The notes under the pieces were generated by a model. The model was not told where the DNA came from. It did not search any database and saw nothing but the letters and a program-made list of their open reading frames with translations. 64,000 nt of DNA from positions 62,001 through 126,000 of the forward strand of contig WFMZ01000056.1 in assembly GCA_015484555.1 (NCBI GenBank), read 5' to 3'. The position numbers and the translations under genes are program-made. The DNA is from Hydrogenovibrio sp. GTDB lineage: Bacteria > Pseudomonadota > Gammaproteobacteria > Thiomicrospirales > Thiomicrospiraceae. Positions within the stretch are counted from its first letter, which is position 1. The number at the start of each line of letters is the position of its first letter. Of this stretch, positions 10,120 through 20,118 are shown one piece after another.

Positions 10120-11226
10120 TTAGTTTTGAACTAAATCGTTTAAAGCTTTCACAATTTTAGAACAGGATTCTGTATGTGCCCTAGCTCTTATTTGCTCAGA
10201 AGCTTTTATCGTTTTTTCATCTGAGAGCCAGCTTGCCATTTTTTGTGCCAACAAATCTGCATTCAAATCTGATTGTTGAATAATTTCCCCTCCACCTAAT
10301 GCAACCAAAGCTTGTGCATTCACCGTTTGATGATCATCAACAGCATGAGGGTAAGGCACCATAATGGCAGGCCTTGCGGTAGCCATCAATTCTGAAACGG
10401 TTAAGGCTCCTGAACGACAAATAACCAAATCTGCCGTCTGATAAGCTGACAACATGTCATCAATAAAGGGAACGACTTGAATATTGTCGGCAGTTGCATC
10501 ACTTAACAAACCCGCTTGTTGATAAAAGCTTTGTGCCTCTGCTAAGGTTTTGCTACCGGTTTGGTGCAGCACCTTAATTTGTACTTTATCGCTCCATAAT
10601 GTGTTTAACAAAGCTAAGGCTTCTGGTACGCTTTTATTCAATGCCAAGGCGCCACGGCTACCACCCACCACCAAAATATGAAACACCTTTTTCTTAGCAT
10701 TATTAGCGGACATAAGAACAGGAACCTGCTCAAGACCTGTGCGAACAGGGTTACCAATTTGTAATACATTTTTAGTTTTAATTGTTTGTTGCGGAAAGGC
10801 GGTAATCACTATGTCTGCAATATGGGATAACAAACGGTTGGTTAGCCCCGGAACGGCATTTTGTTCATGCAAGGCCAGCTTAATCCCTAAAGATTTTGCC
10901 GCCAAACCACCTGGCCCACAAACAAAGCCACCCATACCTAAAACCAAACTAGGCTGCTCTACTTTCATAATCAGCCTGGCTTGCAAAAATGCTCTAAAAA
11001 TATTAACGGGAGCAAGGAGCCAGCCTTTTAAACCATTGCCTCTTAAGCCTTTAATAGAGATGGCTGAAAAAGGAATATTAGCTTGTTCAACCCATTCTTT
11101 TTCCATTCCGCCTTCGGTGCCTAGCCAACAAACGTCTGTTTTTTGAGTTGAAAACTCTTGTGCCAAAGCAATGCCGGGGAAAACATGCCCACCGGTTCCT
11201 CCTGCCATAATCATAATTTTCTGCAT
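10120..11226 (-). CDS. murG: UDP-GlcNAc:undecaprenyl-PP-MurNAc-pentapeptide GlcNAc transferase MurG
   Basis: Peripheral inner-membrane glycosyltransferase that converts lipid I to lipid II. The glycine loop GGTGGH is at residues 9-14, followed by the second loop region LGMGGFVCGPG, the C-domain GGSRGA, and the CRSGALTVSELMA nucleotide-binding stretch with the family's conserved acidic residue. The 368-aa length is normal. It is the last gene of the dcw cluster here. The usual followers murC, ddl, ftsQ and ftsA are absent from the downstream sequence. Confidence 0.96.
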   Translation of the reverse strand: MQKIMIMAGGTGGHVFPGIALAQEFSTQKTDVCWLGTEGGMEKEWVEQANIPFSAISIKGLRGNGLKGWLLAPVNIFRAFLQARLIMKVEQPSLVLGMGGFVCGPGGLAAKSLGIKLALHEQNAVPGLTNRLLSHIADIVITAFPQQTIKTKNVLQIGNPVRTGLEQVPVLMSANNAKKKVFHILVVGGSRGALALNKSVPEALALLNTLWSDKVQIKVLHQTGSKTLAEAQSFYQQAGLLSDATADNIQVVPFIDDMLSAYQTADLVICRSGALTVSELMATARPAIMVPYPHAVDDHQTVNAQALVALGGGEIIQQSDLNADLLAQKMASWLSDEKTIKASEQIRARAHTESCSKIVKALNDLVQN

Positions 11227-11251
11227 GTTATTACTTCTTTGTTATTGTCGC

Positions 11252-12412
11252 TTAGGATTCTTCAACCGGATGGCGAATTTCATAGTCCACCCTTAGCACC
11301 AACGCTAGGGCAATAATAATCATTAAAGCACTAGAACCACCGTAACTCATTAAAGGTAAGGTTAGTCCTTTGGTCGGGAACAATCCTAGGTTTACGCCCA
11401 TGTTAATCATAGCTTGTAAAATAATCCAAATACCCACACCATAGGCGATTAAGCCACCAAAGAAGTTGGCTTTATCAAAGGCTTTACGACCAATTCGAAA
11501 ACAACGAAATAAGATAAATAGGTAAAGCCCTATTAATAACATTACACCAATTAAGCCAAATTCTTCGGCGTAAATTGAGAATAAAAAATCGGTATGAGCA
11601 TCAGGTAAATAAAGCAGTTTTTGTACAGACTCGCCAATACCCACACCAAACCATTCACCCCGCCCACTGGCAATTAAAGCTTGTGTCAGTTGATAGCCTT
11701 TTCCAAAAGGATCTGACCAAGGGTCTAAAAAATTGGTTACCCTAGCCATTCGATAAGGTGAAGTGATGACCATCACCACTAACAACACCACCATTGGGAA
11801 AACAGTGAAAACAAAGAAGCGCCAAGGCGCACCCGCAATCAGTAGCATGCCTGAGATAATGACCGCCACCACAAACGTGCTACCAAAGTCAGGTTCTAGC
11901 AATAACAACACAGCCATAATTCCAAAGGGAAGCCCTAAACGAAAAACAGACTTAAAGTTTTCTTGCACTTCGCTAGCATGACGCGTTAAATAGCCCGCCA
12001 TGAAAATAACCACGGCCATTTTCATAAACTCTGATACTTGGAAGTTCATAATAACCAAAGGTAACCAACGCTTTGAACCATTAATTTCTCGACCAATAAT
12101 CAATACTAGCACCAATAAAACAATGCCCAACAAGAATAGCTTAATTCGGTTATCCTCCCAAAACCGAAGTGGAGTTCGTAAGACAATATAACCCACAAAA
12201 GCCCCCAACCCCATTGACATTGCTTGACGAACTAAATAATGAATGGGTTCGCCGAATCTTTTTTCACTAATCGCAATAGAGCTTGAACCGACCATGGTTA
12301 ACCCTAAGGTCATTAACACTAGCACGGCGCCAATCAACCAAAAATCCACTGGCCACTGCTCGCTTAAGGCCTTCCAGTCTCGTGGGCGAGAAATACATAA
12401 ATCAGCAGACAT
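11252..12412 (-). CDS. ftsW: Cell-division lipid II polymerase FtsW (SEDS family)
   Basis: Septal peptidoglycan glycosyltransferase of the SEDS family that works with FtsI. About ten membrane segments. The conserved GREINGSKRWL and the large periplasmic loop (GIGESVQKLLYLPDAHTDFLFS) including the SEDS catalytic Asp region are present, as is the C-terminal LPLMSYGGSS. The start at 12412 (MSADLCISRPRDW) is preferred: it overlaps the murD stop by 11 bases and gives 386 aa. A longer in-frame start would extend 29 residues into murD. Confidence 0.94.
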   Translation of the reverse strand: MSADLCISRPRDWKALSEQWPVDFWLIGAVLVLMTLGLTMVGSSSIAISEKRFGEPIHYLVRQAMSMGLGAFVGYIVLRTPLRFWEDNRIKLFLLGIVLLVLVLIIGREINGSKRWLPLVIMNFQVSEFMKMAVVIFMAGYLTRHASEVQENFKSVFRLGLPFGIMAVLLLLEPDFGSTFVVAVIISGMLLIAGAPWRFFVFTVFPMVVLLVVMVITSPYRMARVTNFLDPWSDPFGKGYQLTQALIASGRGEWFGVGIGESVQKLLYLPDAHTDFLFSIYAEEFGLIGVMLLIGLYLFILFRCFRIGRKAFDKANFFGGLIAYGVGIWIILQAMINMGVNLGLFPTKGLTLPLMSYGGSSALMIIIALALVLRVDYEIRHPVEES

Positions 12413-13802
12413 GTTCAACCTGCCCAATATGTTGATGAACCAACTGTTCAAATATTTCGCCACGTTTAATGTAGTTTGTAAATTGATCAAAAGAAGCACA
12501 AGCAGGTGAGAACAAAATAATATCCCCCTCTTCTGCCGCTTGATGCGCAGCCATAATAGCTTCTTCCAATCCTGCCACCTTCATCAAAGCCGTATCATGC
12601 TGTGAGGTTTGCTGTAAGTGTTGGTAAATAAGATCGGCATCTCTGCCAAACAAAACCACTTGCTTGCAGTATTGTGAAACAGCGGGGGCTAAGGCTGAAA
12701 AATCGGCTTCTTTTCCAACGCCACCTGCTAACAAAATAATTTTACCCGTAGCTTGTTTGGCTAAACTATTAATGGCCGTTAGCGTTGCCCCTACGTTAGT
12801 GCCTTTTGAATCATTGACCCACTCAACCCCTTCTTGCACCAATACGGTTTGCGTACGGTGTGGCAAGCCTTTAAATTGCTTTAATACGGTTTGATAATCT
12901 GCTTTGCTAACTTGAAAAGGGCTGGTCAACGCCATGGCTGCCAAAGCATTTAATTGATGGTGTTCACCTTGTAAAGCCATCTCTTTAACAGGCATGACAC
13001 ATTCACCACTTTGGCATAACCAAGCTTCATTTTGCTGGGTTTGAATACCAAAGTAGTGGCTGGGCTCAGAGACATCTTCTTTAAGAGATGTTAAACCAAA
13101 ACTAAGGTGCTTTGCCTTGTCTTGGTAAATTGTATTTTTGGCTTCATCTACGGGCAGTAACGTCCATTCAGCATCATGCAGAATCGTCATTTTTGCTTGA
13201 ATATAATCGGTAATTTTGTCGTATCGATCCATGTGATCTTCACAAATATTCAATACCGTCGCAACGGTAGAGTGAAGGGAATGGGTTGTTTCAAGTTGGA
13301 AGCTAGAGAGCTCCAATACAAAAATATCGTAATCATCACCTGAATTAAGCATGTCTAAAGCAGGTAAGCCAATATTTCCGCCCATGCCCACTTTATAACC
13401 TGCTTCGGTTAATAGCTCGGCAACCAAACTGGTGACGGTACTTTTACCATTTGAGCCAGTAATAGAAATAATAGGCTGGCCGACTGCACGAGAAAAGAGT
13501 TCAATGTCGCCCACCACCGGAATACCCGCCTGAAGGAAAGGCGTTAACCAAGAAGATTTTAAAGATAAACCTGGGCTTAACACAACCTGGCTAACCTGCT
13601 TTTCAAAGCTTTTAGGTAAGGTTCCTGTGATAATTTGTAAATCGGGGTAAAGTGCTTGCAATGTTTCTGTAGAGAAATCTTTACGCGTATCAAATGCTAC
13701 ACAGATTTCCCCTTGGCTAGTTAAATACGTTAGCACACTTTGTCCGGTCAAGCCTAAGCCCGCTACTAATTTCACTTTATTTCCAACCCTGTCATTGAAC
13801 AT
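12402..13802 (-). CDS. murD: UDP-MurNAc-L-Ala:D-Glu ligase MurD
   Basis: Cytoplasmic Mur ligase adding D-glutamate. The nucleotide-binding GLTGQS lies near the N-terminus, the ATP-binding GSNGKST at 116-122, and the C-terminal domain contains HRTQ, NDSKGTN and LLAGGVGKEADF. The 466-aa length is in the family range. It is preceded by a 92-base gap containing the inverted pair of dispersed repeats, the only sizeable gap inside the dcw operon. Confidence 0.96.
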   Translation of the reverse strand: MFNDRVGNKVKLVAGLGLTGQSVLTYLTSQGEICVAFDTRKDFSTETLQALYPDLQIITGTLPKSFEKQVSQVVLSPGLSLKSSWLTPFLQAGIPVVGDIELFSRAVGQPIISITGSNGKSTVTSLVAELLTEAGYKVGMGGNIGLPALDMLNSGDDYDIFVLELSSFQLETTHSLHSTVATVLNICEDHMDRYDKITDYIQAKMTILHDAEWTLLPVDEAKNTIYQDKAKHLSFGLTSLKEDVSEPSHYFGIQTQQNEAWLCQSGECVMPVKEMALQGEHHQLNALAAMALTSPFQVSKADYQTVLKQFKGLPHRTQTVLVQEGVEWVNDSKGTNVGATLTAINSLAKQATGKIILLAGGVGKEADFSALAPAVSQYCKQVVLFGRDADLIYQHLQQTSQHDTALMKVAGLEEAIMAAHQAAEEGDIILFSPACASFDQFTNYIKRGEIFEQLVHQHIGQVEHVC

Positions 13803-13845
13803 TAAATTCTATTAACAAACTATTTAACTATATTAAACCAACCGT

Positions 13846-13893
13846 AAAATCGCCAGGGGTGGTCTCATTAAGACACCACCCCTGGCGATTTTT
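13846..13893. repeat. Inverted pair of the dispersed 18-mer forming a long hairpin inside the dcw operon
   Basis: A reverse copy with one mismatch (13846-13863) and an exact forward copy (13876-13893) face each other across 12 bases, giving an 18-bp stem (AAAATCGCCAGGGGTGGT and its complement). In the minus-strand transcript it begins one base after the mraY stop and is followed by TTTTA, so it could act as a partial terminator, attenuator or mRNA-stabilising stem between mraY and murD. That role is inference. Confidence 0.85.
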
Positions 13894-13894
13894 G

Positions 13895-14980
13895 CTATCG
13901 AATCTTCAAGCTGGCTAAACCAATCACCACCAATAAAATGGTGATGATCCAGAAACGTACAATCACTTGAGATTCATGCCAACCTTTTTGCTCAAAATGA
14001 TGGTGCAAAGGCGCCATTAAAAAGATACGCTTGCCATTTCTAAGCCTGAAAGAGCCGACTTGTAAAATAACCGATACCGTTTCTGCAACAAATATTCCAC
14101 CCATAATGAATAAGATAAGTTCTTGCTTCACACCAATGGCGACCACTCCCAAAGCTGCACCAATAGCCAATGAACCTACATCGCCCATAAAGACTTGCGC
14201 TGGGTGAGCATTAAACCAAAGGAAACCTAGCCCTGCGCCCGCCAATGCGGCACAGAAAATAGCCAGTTCGCCCACGCCGGGGATATAAGGAATATCTAAA
14301 TAGGCAGAAAAATAAACATGACCGGTCACATAGGCAAAAATGCCTAACGCGACTGCAATCATCACCGTTGGCATAATCGCCAAGCCATCTAAACCATCGG
14401 TTAAGTTCACCGCGTTAGAGGTCCCTACGATCACAAAGTAAGATAAAACAATGGTCCAAGCACCCAGGTGAATAAAAGTATCCTTCATATAGGGAATCAG
14501 TAACTGGCTTTCTGCAGGAACATTAGCCAGGGCAAATAAAGCGTAAGCAGAGATTAAACCAATAATAGATTGCCATAAATATTTTGTGCGAGAACGCATA
14601 CCATTTGGATCTTTATAAACCACTTTTTTATAGTCATCAATAAAGCCAATTACCCCAAAACCTAACATGGTTAAGAGGGCTATTAATAAGTAATGATTGG
14701 TTAAATCACCCCACAATAAAACGGCAATAGAAACGGAAAATAAAATCATCACACCGCCCATTGTTGGCGTGCCTGTTTTAACCAAGTGTGTTTGTGGGCC
14801 ATCTAAACGGACTGCTTGCCCAACCTTTAAACGAATTAACCAACGAATGACCTTTGGCCCAATGTAAAAAGAAATACCCAGCGCGGTTAGGACACTCATG
14901 ATGGTGCGCATCGTAATATATTCAAAGACGGCAAAACCTGAAATGTACTGTGAAAGATATTCTGTTAAATATATCAGCAT
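13895..14980 (-). CDS. mraY: Phospho-MurNAc-pentapeptide transferase MraY
   Basis: Polytopic inner-membrane enzyme that forms lipid I from UDP-MurNAc-pentapeptide and undecaprenyl phosphate. Seen: GTPTMGGV early, the FIDDYKK motif with the conserved Asp pair, [22 protein letters not shown], and the C-terminal MAPLHHHFE. About ten membrane segments, 361 aa (E. coli 360). It lies 14 bases after murF. Confidence 0.97.
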   Translation of the reverse strand: MLIYLTEYLSQYISGFAVFEYITMRTIMSVLTALGISFYIGPKVIRWLIRLKVGQAVRLDGPQTHLVKTGTPTMGGVMILFSVSIAVLLWGDLTNHYLLIALLTMLGFGVIGFIDDYKKVVYKDPNGMRSRTKYLWQSIIGLISAYALFALANVPAESQLLIPYMKDTFIHLGAWTIVLSYFVIVGTSNAVNLTDGLDGLAIMPTVMIAVALGIFAYVTGHVYFSAYLDIPYIPGVGELAIFCAALAGAGLGFLWFNAHPAQVFMGDVGSLAIGAALGVVAIGVKQELILFIMGGIFVAETVSVILQVGSFRLRNGKRIFLMAPLHHHFEQKGWHESQVIVRFWIITILLVVIGLASLKIR

Positions 14981-14994
14981 GCTGTATTCCTAAC

Positions 14995-16395
14995 CTATTG
15001 GTCGTTTGTATAAAAAGTTTTTAGGGTATCAACCACCCTATCCATTTGTGCCGATCTTGACCCTTTTACCAGGCAAGAATCTACTAAATTTTTGTCTATT
15101 AACGTCCGCGCATAATTCGCTAGCGCTGCATGCGTCTCAAACCACTTGGCATTGCTACCAAAATGACTAGGCGTGGCTTTTGCACCCTCGCCATAACACA
15201 GGCAATATTTTACCCCAGATTGCTTTGCAAACTCGGCTATATCGGCATGTGCTTGCAAAGAATCTTGCCCTATTTCAGCCATTGCACCTAGGCACAATAA
15301 AGGTGATTTGGAAATCGAAACTAACGCATTAATTGCCGCTTTGACAGAATCTGGATTAGCATTATAACTATCATCTATTAACAGGCCATTGGGCAATTTA
15401 GTTTGCTGTAAACGGCCATTGATTCCGCTAAAACCTTCAAAAGAATGGGTTAAGCGCTCGATACCCATGCCTGTCATTTTTGAACAGACAATTAAGCTAG
15501 CCAAAGCGTTTAAAGCATTATGTTTGCCTAGCATAGGCAAACTAACAGAATGGCTTTGCTGTTGGTACTTAAACATAAACTGTAAGCTAGTAGCTTGTTG
15601 CGCTACTTCACTGACAACATAGTCCGCTTTTGCATTCAGCCCAAAGCTCACCACTTTTAAAGAAAGTCTATTGGCTTTTTCTACCCAAAACTCGAAACCA
15701 GGCGAATCCATGTTTAACACAATGGTACTGCCTTTAGCCATACCATTCATCATTTCAGACTTGGCCTCAATAACACTTTGCAAGGAACCAAACCCTTCTA
15801 GGTGCGCGCCTGCAGCAATCGTAATTAACGCTACGCTAGGCCGGGTCATTTTGCTTAAGTAATCAATTTCTTTAAGATGATTCGCACCCATTTCAACCAC
15901 TGCAAATTGATGCTGAGCGGTTAGCTGCAATAAAGTTCTAGGCACACCAAAGTCATTATTAAGGTTACCTTGTGTCGAAAGTATTTGAGCATTTGAATAA
16001 TGTTGAGACAATAAATACGACACCATTTCTTTACAGGTTGTCTTGCCATTGCTACCCGTAATAGCCGCAATATTAACTTGTGATAAGTGGTTACGATGCC
16101 AGCGAGCAAAATCACCCAATGCCAAACGCGTGTCCGCCACCAATATTTGTGGAATAGACAAGGGTTGAGTAGAAACTTCTGATACCAAAGCCGCAACCGC
16201 TCCCTGCTCAATAGCAGAAGCGATGAAAGCATGACCATCAAAGTTTTCACCTTTAATGGCAACATACAAACCATGCTTATCGATACAACGGCTATCGGTA
16301 CTTATCGAATCAAAACCAATATCTAAAGTGGTTTGTTCAGGAAAAGCCTTACCATGAGTGGCTTCAACCAACTGTTCAATACGCCACTTTTTCAT
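14995..16395 (-). CDS. murF: UDP-MurNAc-tripeptide:D-Ala-D-Ala ligase MurF
   Basis: Cytoplasmic Mur ligase completing the pentapeptide. The P-loop ITGSNGKTT is at about 112-120. The FDSISTDSR N-domain signature, MGANHLKEI, and DDSYNANPDS are all present, typical of MurF. The 466-aa length is normal. Its first 4 bases overlap the end of murE (ATGA type). Confidence 0.96.
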   Translation of the reverse strand: MKKWRIEQLVEATHGKAFPEQTTLDIGFDSISTDSRCIDKHGLYVAIKGENFDGHAFIASAIEQGAVAALVSEVSTQPLSIPQILVADTRLALGDFARWHRNHLSQVNIAAITGSNGKTTCKEMVSYLLSQHYSNAQILSTQGNLNNDFGVPRTLLQLTAQHQFAVVEMGANHLKEIDYLSKMTRPSVALITIAAGAHLEGFGSLQSVIEAKSEMMNGMAKGSTIVLNMDSPGFEFWVEKANRLSLKVVSFGLNAKADYVVSEVAQQATSLQFMFKYQQQSHSVSLPMLGKHNALNALASLIVCSKMTGMGIERLTHSFEGFSGINGRLQQTKLPNGLLIDDSYNANPDSVKAAINALVSISKSPLLCLGAMAEIGQDSLQAHADIAEFAKQSGVKYCLCYGEGAKATPSHFGSNAKWFETHAALANYARTLIDKNLVDSCLVKGSRSAQMDRVVDTLKTFYTNDQ

Positions 16396-17897
16396 TTGTT
16401 AGCTCGCTTTACAGCATTTTGTATTAAGTCTAAATCACTCATTGGGTGCTTTATGCCTTTAATATCTTGGTAAGTTTCATGGCCTTTTCCTGCCACCACA
16501 ATTACATCATTCTTATTGGCTTGCTGTAGTGCGAAAGTAATAGCTTCTTGCCTGTCATTTAGGGTATATAACTTAGCCGGTGAAGCCGTCAAACAAGCTT
16601 TACTAAACCCTTTCATCACGTCTACAATAATTTGTTCAGGAGATTCAAATCGTGGATTATCATCCGTTAAAATAATTTTATCAGCATAGGTTTCTGCTAC
16701 TTTTGCCATCAACGGTCGCTTGCCTTTATCTCTATCGCCGCCGCAACCAAAAATAACCCAAAGTTTATTTTGTTCTAAATCAATATGTTTTTTTACCGAC
16801 TCTAGCACCATTTTTAAAGCATCAGACGTATGAGCATAGTCTAGTATCACTTTAGGAAGGTTCTGAACCTGTTCCATTCGCCCCGCAACTGGTTTTATGT
16901 CAGTCAACCCTAAACACAAGTCAACAAAACTAGGCTTTGTTTTAAGGTCAAGCGCCATACAAATGGCTAAAGCACATAAGCTATTTTCAATATTAAACCA
17001 GCCAAACAAAGAAGATGAAATAAGCTGACTTTGCTCGCCATAACTGACTTTATAATCTAAGCCATTCAAAGTTAGGTCAATATTATTGGCAACGATATTA
17101 TCTTCGTCTAAAAGACCGTAGGTTATTTTTTGAGACGGTTCATAGCCAACCATGCTAGCTAATTTTTGGCCCAACGAATCGACCGAATTTAACACCCAGC
17201 TATTAGCTTTATAGGTAATAAATAAGGCTTCTTTACAAGCCACATAAGCCTCTTCAGAACCATGAAAATCTAAATGATCTCGACTGACCTGCGTTAAAGC
17301 CAATACATCAAAAGTTAAGCCTTCTATGCGTTTTAATGCAATGGCATGTGAGGAAACCTCCATCACCACCACTTCAACGCTTTGAACCACAAAACTAGCC
17401 AACAAGCGGTTTAAAGCCAGTGGCTCTAAGGTGGTATTTAAAGAGGGCGTTAACTGCCCAACTAAGCCATTGCCAAGCGTCCCTAAAATAGCCGTTTTAA
17501 CCGTTTTATTTAAGAGCTCACCCACATAATGACTCACCGAAGTTTTACCATTTGTACCGGTAATACCCACTATTTTAAGCTGTTGACTTGGGTCGTTATA
17601 AAACCATTGTGCTAACGCAGGAAGCTTTTCAACCAAGTTCTCAACTGCAAGCACTTGCAAGACTGTTTTAGGTACGAGAGAAGTATCAGAAACATCAATT
17701 AAAACAACCTTAGACTGTAACTTTTCTGCCTGCTTTACATAATCTAAACCATGACTTTGCTCACCTTGTAATGCAACAAAAATGGTTTGACTGTTTAGAT
17801 TTTTTGAATCTATTGAAAGGTGTTCTATGCTCATCTCTTGAACCACTGAGCTTGACTTTATTTTTAAAAACTGGCAGAGTTCGGCTAATGTTTTCAT
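16392..17897 (-). CDS. murE: UDP-MurNAc-L-Ala-D-Glu:meso-DAP ligase MurE
   Basis: Adds the third stem-peptide residue. The P-loop GTNGKT is at 114-119, EVSSHA at about 180-185, and FGCGGDRDKGKRP at 383-395. DNPR at 413-416 is the motif that selects meso-diaminopimelate rather than lysine, so the peptidoglycan should be the usual Gram-negative DAP type. 501 aa. It overlaps the ftsI end by 4 bases and murF by 4 bases. Confidence 0.97.
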   Translation of the reverse strand: MKTLAELCQFLKIKSSSVVQEMSIEHLSIDSKNLNSQTIFVALQGEQSHGLDYVKQAEKLQSKVVLIDVSDTSLVPKTVLQVLAVENLVEKLPALAQWFYNDPSQQLKIVGITGTNGKTSVSHYVGELLNKTVKTAILGTLGNGLVGQLTPSLNTTLEPLALNRLLASFVVQSVEVVVMEVSSHAIALKRIEGLTFDVLALTQVSRDHLDFHGSEEAYVACKEALFITYKANSWVLNSVDSLGQKLASMVGYEPSQKITYGLLDEDNIVANNIDLTLNGLDYKVSYGEQSQLISSSLFGWFNIENSLCALAICMALDLKTKPSFVDLCLGLTDIKPVAGRMEQVQNLPKVILDYAHTSDALKMVLESVKKHIDLEQNKLWVIFGCGGDRDKGKRPLMAKVAETYADKIILTDDNPRFESPEQIIVDVMKGFSKACLTASPAKLYTLNDRQEAITFALQQANKNDVIVVAGKGHETYQDIKGIKHPMSDLDLIQNAVKRANK

Positions 17898-19705
17898 TTT
17901 GTCGCCATCACATCTTCAATAGATTTATCGGGGGGAATATTTTTCAGCCTAAGGACATCTTCCATCACTTCTTTAAAGATGGGTGCGGCAACTAAGCCAC
18001 CATAGTAAACACCTCTACTGGGTTCATTCACTGAAACCGCCATAATATAGCGTGGGTTGCTTACTGGAACGATACCCACAAACAAGGAGAGATATTTATT
18101 TTCTTCATAACCGCCCAACTTAGTTTTATGAACCGTGCCTGTTTTACCAGCTACTTGATAACCCTCTAAACTTGCTTTAGGCGCCGTTCCACCCTTTTCA
18201 GTCACGCCCTTCAACATCTGCAAGACACTAGCTGCTACTTCAGCTGAAACCACATGTTTTACATTTTTAACTTTTTCGGTATCACCATCATTCACTTCAT
18301 TTTTTAACAGTGAAATAGGGAGTAGCACTCCTTTATTAGTGAAAATGGTATAAGCCCTTGCCAGTTGCATTAAAGTAATATCGAATCCATAACCAAATGA
18401 AGCTGAAGCTTGATCAATTTTATGCCATTCTGAAGCCGGCCTAACATAACCCAAAGCCTCGCCAGGAAGGTATAAGCCTGAATCTTGCCCAAAACCAATA
18501 TCCTCCATCATTTGTCTCTGTTGATTAGGGCTCATTTTAAAAGCAACTTTAGAAGCGCCCACATTACTCGATTTCTTAAGAATACCCGCGGGGGTTAATT
18601 CCCCATGGTTTCGGGTATCACTAATCCTACTCCCTTGAACCGTGATAGAGCCTGGATTAGTATTAATAATATCATCCACTTTTAGTACGCCTAAATCTAA
18701 GGCTTTCGCAATCACAAAAGGCTTGGTCGGCGAACCCGGCTCAATACGGTTGGCAACCACACCATTTCTAAGCCGAACCCCTTTTAACTGCCCACGGTTA
18801 TTAGGGTTAAAGCCTGGCAGAGCAGCCATTGCCAATATTTCACCCGTTTTAGCATCTAAAATAACTGCCTGTGCTGACTTAGCTTGATGTAGTACGAAAG
18901 CTTTTTTAAGCGCATGATATAAGAAATACTGAATATCGTTATCAATACTAAGATTTAAATCTTTACCTGGTTTCGCTGGCTTAATATTACGTACGAAATC
19001 AATCACTCTTCCCGCACGATCTTTAATCACTTCTTTTTTGCCCTCCTCTCCTCTTAACCAATCATCATAAGTTTTTTCTAAACCCGCAATACCTTGCCCA
19101 TCAATATTAGTAAACCCTATTACATGTGCATTAACAGCACCTGTTGGATAGTAACGCTTATATTGATTTTGAATAAAAACCCCTGGTACATCTAAAGCAG
19201 AAACTAAAGCAGAAACGCTCGGTAAAACGCCACGTTTTATATACATAAAACGACGTTTATGATGGCTAATAATTTTAGGCGTAAGTGTGCTGGGTGCTAA
19301 GTTTAAAGCCCTTAGCATTTCATGATAACGCTCAATATTACGTTCAATATCAGCTTGGCGTTTTTTGAGCTGAGTGTCCGTTAATTTTGCCTTATTAAGG
19401 TCTAATAACAAGGCCGATTCTTGTTGAGTTTTATCTAGATAAAAAGAAAGGATTTTTGGGTCAACCCAGATAGAATCAATCGGTGTACTTAATGCCAACA
19501 GCACGCCATTTCTATCAAAAATATCGCCCCTTGGCGCAGGAATGGTTAAAGCTCGGATTTGTCGTTTGTTCCCCTCTGACTGAAGGAAATCAGATTGAAC
19601 AATTAAAACATCTACAGCCTTAACCGCAACACCTACAAACAACAATACAACTAACCCATACACCAAGATGTCTCGTTGAAACCACTTGTTTGAGCTATAG
19701 TTCAT
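17894..19705 (-). CDS. ftsI: Septal transpeptidase FtsI (PBP3)
   Basis: Class B penicillin-binding protein with one N-terminal membrane segment (about 13-31). A dimerisation domain contains RGDIFDRNG, followed by a transpeptidase domain with SPTK at 325-328 (catalytic Ser325), SSN at 379-381 and KTGT at 521-524. The motif SPTK replaces the more usual STMK/STVK but keeps SxxK. The ATG at 19705 is favoured because AAAGGG lies 6 bases upstream. An in-frame TTG six codons earlier has no such site. It overlaps the end of ftsL by 11 bases. Confidence 0.95.
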   Translation of the reverse strand: MNYSSNKWFQRDILVYGLVVLLFVGVAVKAVDVLIVQSDFLQSEGNKRQIRALTIPAPRGDIFDRNGVLLALSTPIDSIWVDPKILSFYLDKTQQESALLLDLNKAKLTDTQLKKRQADIERNIERYHEMLRALNLAPSTLTPKIISHHKRRFMYIKRGVLPSVSALVSALDVPGVFIQNQYKRYYPTGAVNAHVIGFTNIDGQGIAGLEKTYDDWLRGEEGKKEVIKDRAGRVIDFVRNIKPAKPGKDLNLSIDNDIQYFLYHALKKAFVLHQAKSAQAVILDAKTGEILAMAALPGFNPNNRGQLKGVRLRNGVVANRIEPGSPTKPFVIAKALDLGVLKVDDIINTNPGSITVQGSRISDTRNHGELTPAGILKKSSNVGASKVAFKMSPNQQRQMMEDIGFGQDSGLYLPGEALGYVRPASEWHKIDQASASFGYGFDITLMQLARAYTIFTNKGVLLPISLLKNEVNDGDTEKVKNVKHVVSAEVAASVLQMLKGVTEKGGTAPKASLEGYQVAGKTGTVHKTKLGGYEENKYLSLFVGIVPVSNPRYIMAVSVNEPSRGVYYGGLVAAPIFKEVMEDVLRLKNIPPDKSIEDVMATK

Positions 19706-20099
19706 TTGAACCCTTTGCACCAATACGTTTGTTTAATACTTCAACATTGGCATTGCTTTTAAAAGGCTGGGGAATTGTTTTCAAGTAGATGGTTTGCTGG
19801 CCAGCGGTTTTTTGCCCAATTCGATGCATATGAAGCTGTGTTTTAGCAATAATTTCCACACGAGAAAGTGCAGTTAAATGAGACTTCTCAAGTAATAATT
19901 TACCTTTTTCTTCTTGAAGATTTACTTGCATTAACAGGGCTTTTGCATAGCCTGTTTCTAAGTGTCTGATTTGATGTTGAATTTGAATAATCGCCATTGT
20001 TGTGACGAAAATAACGCCTAAAACAGCCAATGCAACAACCCGGTAAAGATTAAATAAATGTAATCTTTCAGGTTTAGGAGGAGAGTGCACGGCCATCAT
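19695..20099 (-). CDS. ftsL: Cell-division protein FtsL
   Basis: Small bitopic divisome protein (134 aa). A short cytoplasmic N-terminus of about 20 residues is followed by one membrane segment (about 21-43) and a helical, coiled-coil periplasmic part with LEKSHLTALSRVEIIAKTQLHM. The last segment matches the family's conserved RIExxAxxxLxM pattern. Position directly before ftsI supports the call, since FtsL sequences are poorly conserved. Here the gene before it is ftsZ rather than rsmH. Either of the two initial Met codons may be used. Confidence 0.88.
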   Translation of the reverse strand: MMAVHSPPKPERLHLFNLYRVVALAVLGVIFVTTMAIIQIQHQIRHLETGYAKALLMQVNLQEEKGKLLLEKSHLTALSRVEIIAKTQLHMHRIGQKTAGQQTIYLKTIPQPFKSNANVEVLNKRIGAKGSNEL

Positions 20100-20118
20100 C
20101 AGGCGCAGTCTAAATAAG

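Noticed and set aside
13846-13893. CRISPR-like or REP-type array at the inverted repeat sites
   Set aside because: Only one pair per site, no regularly spaced units or spacers.
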